Source of the DNA: CANRIN01 sp964493515
GTDB lineage: Bacteria; Bacillota; Clostridia; Oscillospirales; JAAYOS01
Assembly (NCBI GenBank): GCA_964493515.1
Contig: CAZBNJ010000063.1
Coordinates: 1 to 6,271, forward strand
DNA length: 6,271 nt
Reading direction: 5' to 3'
In this document: positions 5,514 to 6,271 of the stretch, piece by piece
Layout: every line of letters starts with the position of its first letter
Numbering within the stretch: the stretch's first letter is position 1
Position numbers and translations under genes: made by a program
The notes under the pieces: model-generated
What the model was told of the DNA's origin: nothing
Database searches by the model: none
What the model saw: the letters and a program-made list of their open reading frames with translations, nothing else

Positions 5514-6197
5514 ATGCTTTCACTTGCGCTGTTCCTGGTACTGCACGGATTCTACATGACGCTGCGCGTCGGCGGTGGCTCGTTTCCGAAACCGCTTGGC
5601 GCGGAGGAGGAGCGCAGGCTGCTTGTCGCAAAGGCGGAGGGCGATCACGCGGCGCGGGATAAGCTGATAGAGCACAATCTGCGGCTGGTGGCGCACGTCG
5701 TCAAGAAATACTACTCCGCGACCTCCGACCAGGAGGACCTCATCTCGATAGGCACTATCGGGCTGATAAAGGCGGTGGACACGTTTGACCACACGAAGAA
5801 CATACGGCTTGCGACCTACGCCGGACGGTGCATCGAAAACGAGATACTGATGCACTTTCGCGGCGTGCGCAAGACCGCGGGCGAGCTGTCGCTGAACGAC
5901 GAACTTGATTCGGACGGCGACGGCGAGCCGCTCGTGCTCGGCGACACGATAGCGGACAGCGGGGAGGAGATAATCGACCGCCTGAGCCGTGAGGAACAGC
6001 GCGCAAAGCTGCTTGCCGCAATGGACAAGGTGCTCGAGCCGCGCGAACACGAGATACTGACGCTGCGGTACGGACTGGACGAGCGAAAGCCGCTGACGCA
6101 GCGCGAAATTGCGGCGAAGTACGGCATATCGAGAAGCTATGTATCGCGCATAGAGAAGAAGGCGCTGGTGAAGCTGCGGGACGAGATGGAGGAGTAG
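5514..6197 (+). CDS. sigK: RNA polymerase sporulation sigma factor SigK (pro-sigma-K)
   Basis: SigK is the late mother-cell sigma factor that directs spore coat and cortex genes. The product is 227 residues (B. subtilis SigK is about 240). Residues 1-17 are strongly hydrophobic (MLSLALFLVLHGFYMTL), matching the pro-sequence that is removed by the membrane protease SpoIVFB in Bacillus. GSFPKPL at 22-28 aligns with the start of the conserved mature protein (AFPQPL in B. subtilis). Region 2 follows: IEHNLRLVAHVVKK (52-65), DLISIGTIGLIKAVDTF (75-91), LATYAGRCIENEILMHFR (99-116). Region 4 is at about 165-225, with the helix-turn-helix TQREIAAKYGISRSYVSRIE (195-214). SigK is preferred over SigE by VAHVVKK, the FPKPL start and the SRSYVSRIEKKAL helix. 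The gene is continuous across the ENEILM region, where the skin element splits it in B. subtilis. It is monocistronic between a terminator and a convergent gene. Confidence 0.92.
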   Translation: MLSLALFLVLHGFYMTLRVGGGSFPKPLGAEEERRLLVAKAEGDHAARDKLIEHNLRLVAHVVKKYYSATSDQEDLISIGTIGLIKAVDTFDHTKNIRLATYAGRCIENEILMHFRGVRKTAGELSLNDELDSDGDGEPLVLGDTIADSGEEIIDRLSREEQRAKLLAAMDKVLEPREHEILTLRYGLDERKPLTQREIAAKYGISRSYVSRIEKKALVKLRDEMEE

Positions 6198-6206
6198 GGG
6201 CTACTC
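6192..6206. repeat. Short perfect inverted repeat at convergent gene ends
   Basis: GAGTAG (6192-6197) and CTACTC (6201-6206) are separated by GGG. The palindrome arises because both convergent genes end in a Glu codon GAG followed by TAG. No T-tract follows on either side, so it is a weak terminator candidate at best. Confidence 0.5.
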
Positions 6207-6271
6207 GTCGAAGCGGAGACGCAGGGTCAGCGTGTACTGCTCGCCGCTGCCGTCGGGGTTGGCGGCGAAGT
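6201..6271 (-). CDS. C-terminal end of an unrecognised protein (start outside window)
   Basis: Read on the minus strand, 22 complete codons lead without interruption to a TAG stop at 6203-6201, giving a C-terminus that ends in GEQYTLTLRLRFDE. All but one of the third positions are G or C, the same bias as the genes in this window, which supports real coding. The alternating polar and hydrophobic pattern YTLTLRLRF looks like a beta strand. The fragment is too short to name a family. The stop codon is 3 bases from that of sigK, in convergent orientation. The plus-strand frame through the same bases is also open, but it lies after the sigK stop and has no start signal. Confidence 0.55.
   Translation of the reverse strand, partial: FAANPDGSGEQYTLTLRLRFDE

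Noticed and set aside
5520..6050. Minus-strand open frame opposite sigK
   Set aside because: It is a shadow of sigK codon bias, with no recognisable domain and no translation signals.

Overview
The window is a stretch of ordinary chromosome from a GC-rich, endospore-forming member of the Clostridia (Firmicutes/Bacillota). Three things support this: strong AGGAGG-type ribosome binding sites, a Mini-ribonuclease III gene, and an intact sporulation sigma factor gene of the sigK type. Codon third positions are mostly G or C, yet isoleucine is written mainly as ATA. A 10-N assembly gap inside one gene suggests a draft or metagenome assembly. No mobile element, CRISPR array, tRNA or rRNA gene was seen.

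Region 1 (1-2638) is a tightly packed rightward operon. It holds the C-terminal 399 residues of a PcrA/UvrD-type DNA helicase, then Mini-ribonuclease III (mrnC), whose ribosome binding site lies on the last codons and stop of the helicase gene, then a YitT-family membrane protein. A rho-independent terminator closes the operon.

Region 2 (2631-5437) is a self-contained two-gene unit, tldD-tldE (tldE is also called pmbA). It encodes the two partners of the TldD/TldE metalloprotease. It has its own extended -10 promoter, whose -35 overlaps the T-tract of the preceding terminator, and it ends in a second strong terminator. tldE is interrupted by the N-run at 4498-4507. The coding frame differs on the two sides, so the printed gap length cannot be the true one.

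Region 3 (5438-6200) carries sigK, the late mother-cell sigma factor. It has a hydrophobic N-terminal pro-sequence and is not interrupted by a skin-type element. The leader contains a plausible sigma-E-like promoter and a perfect match to the SpoIIID consensus, as expected if the regulation known from Bacillus subtilis is conserved. At the right edge, the last 22 codons of an unrecognised gene converge on sigK from the minus strand with only 3 bases between the stop codons.

The genes are mainly housekeeping (DNA repair, rRNA processing, proteolysis) plus sporulation control. No clearly novel system was found. The most useful leads are the sigK control region, the tldE gap, and the unusual neighbourhood of mrnC.
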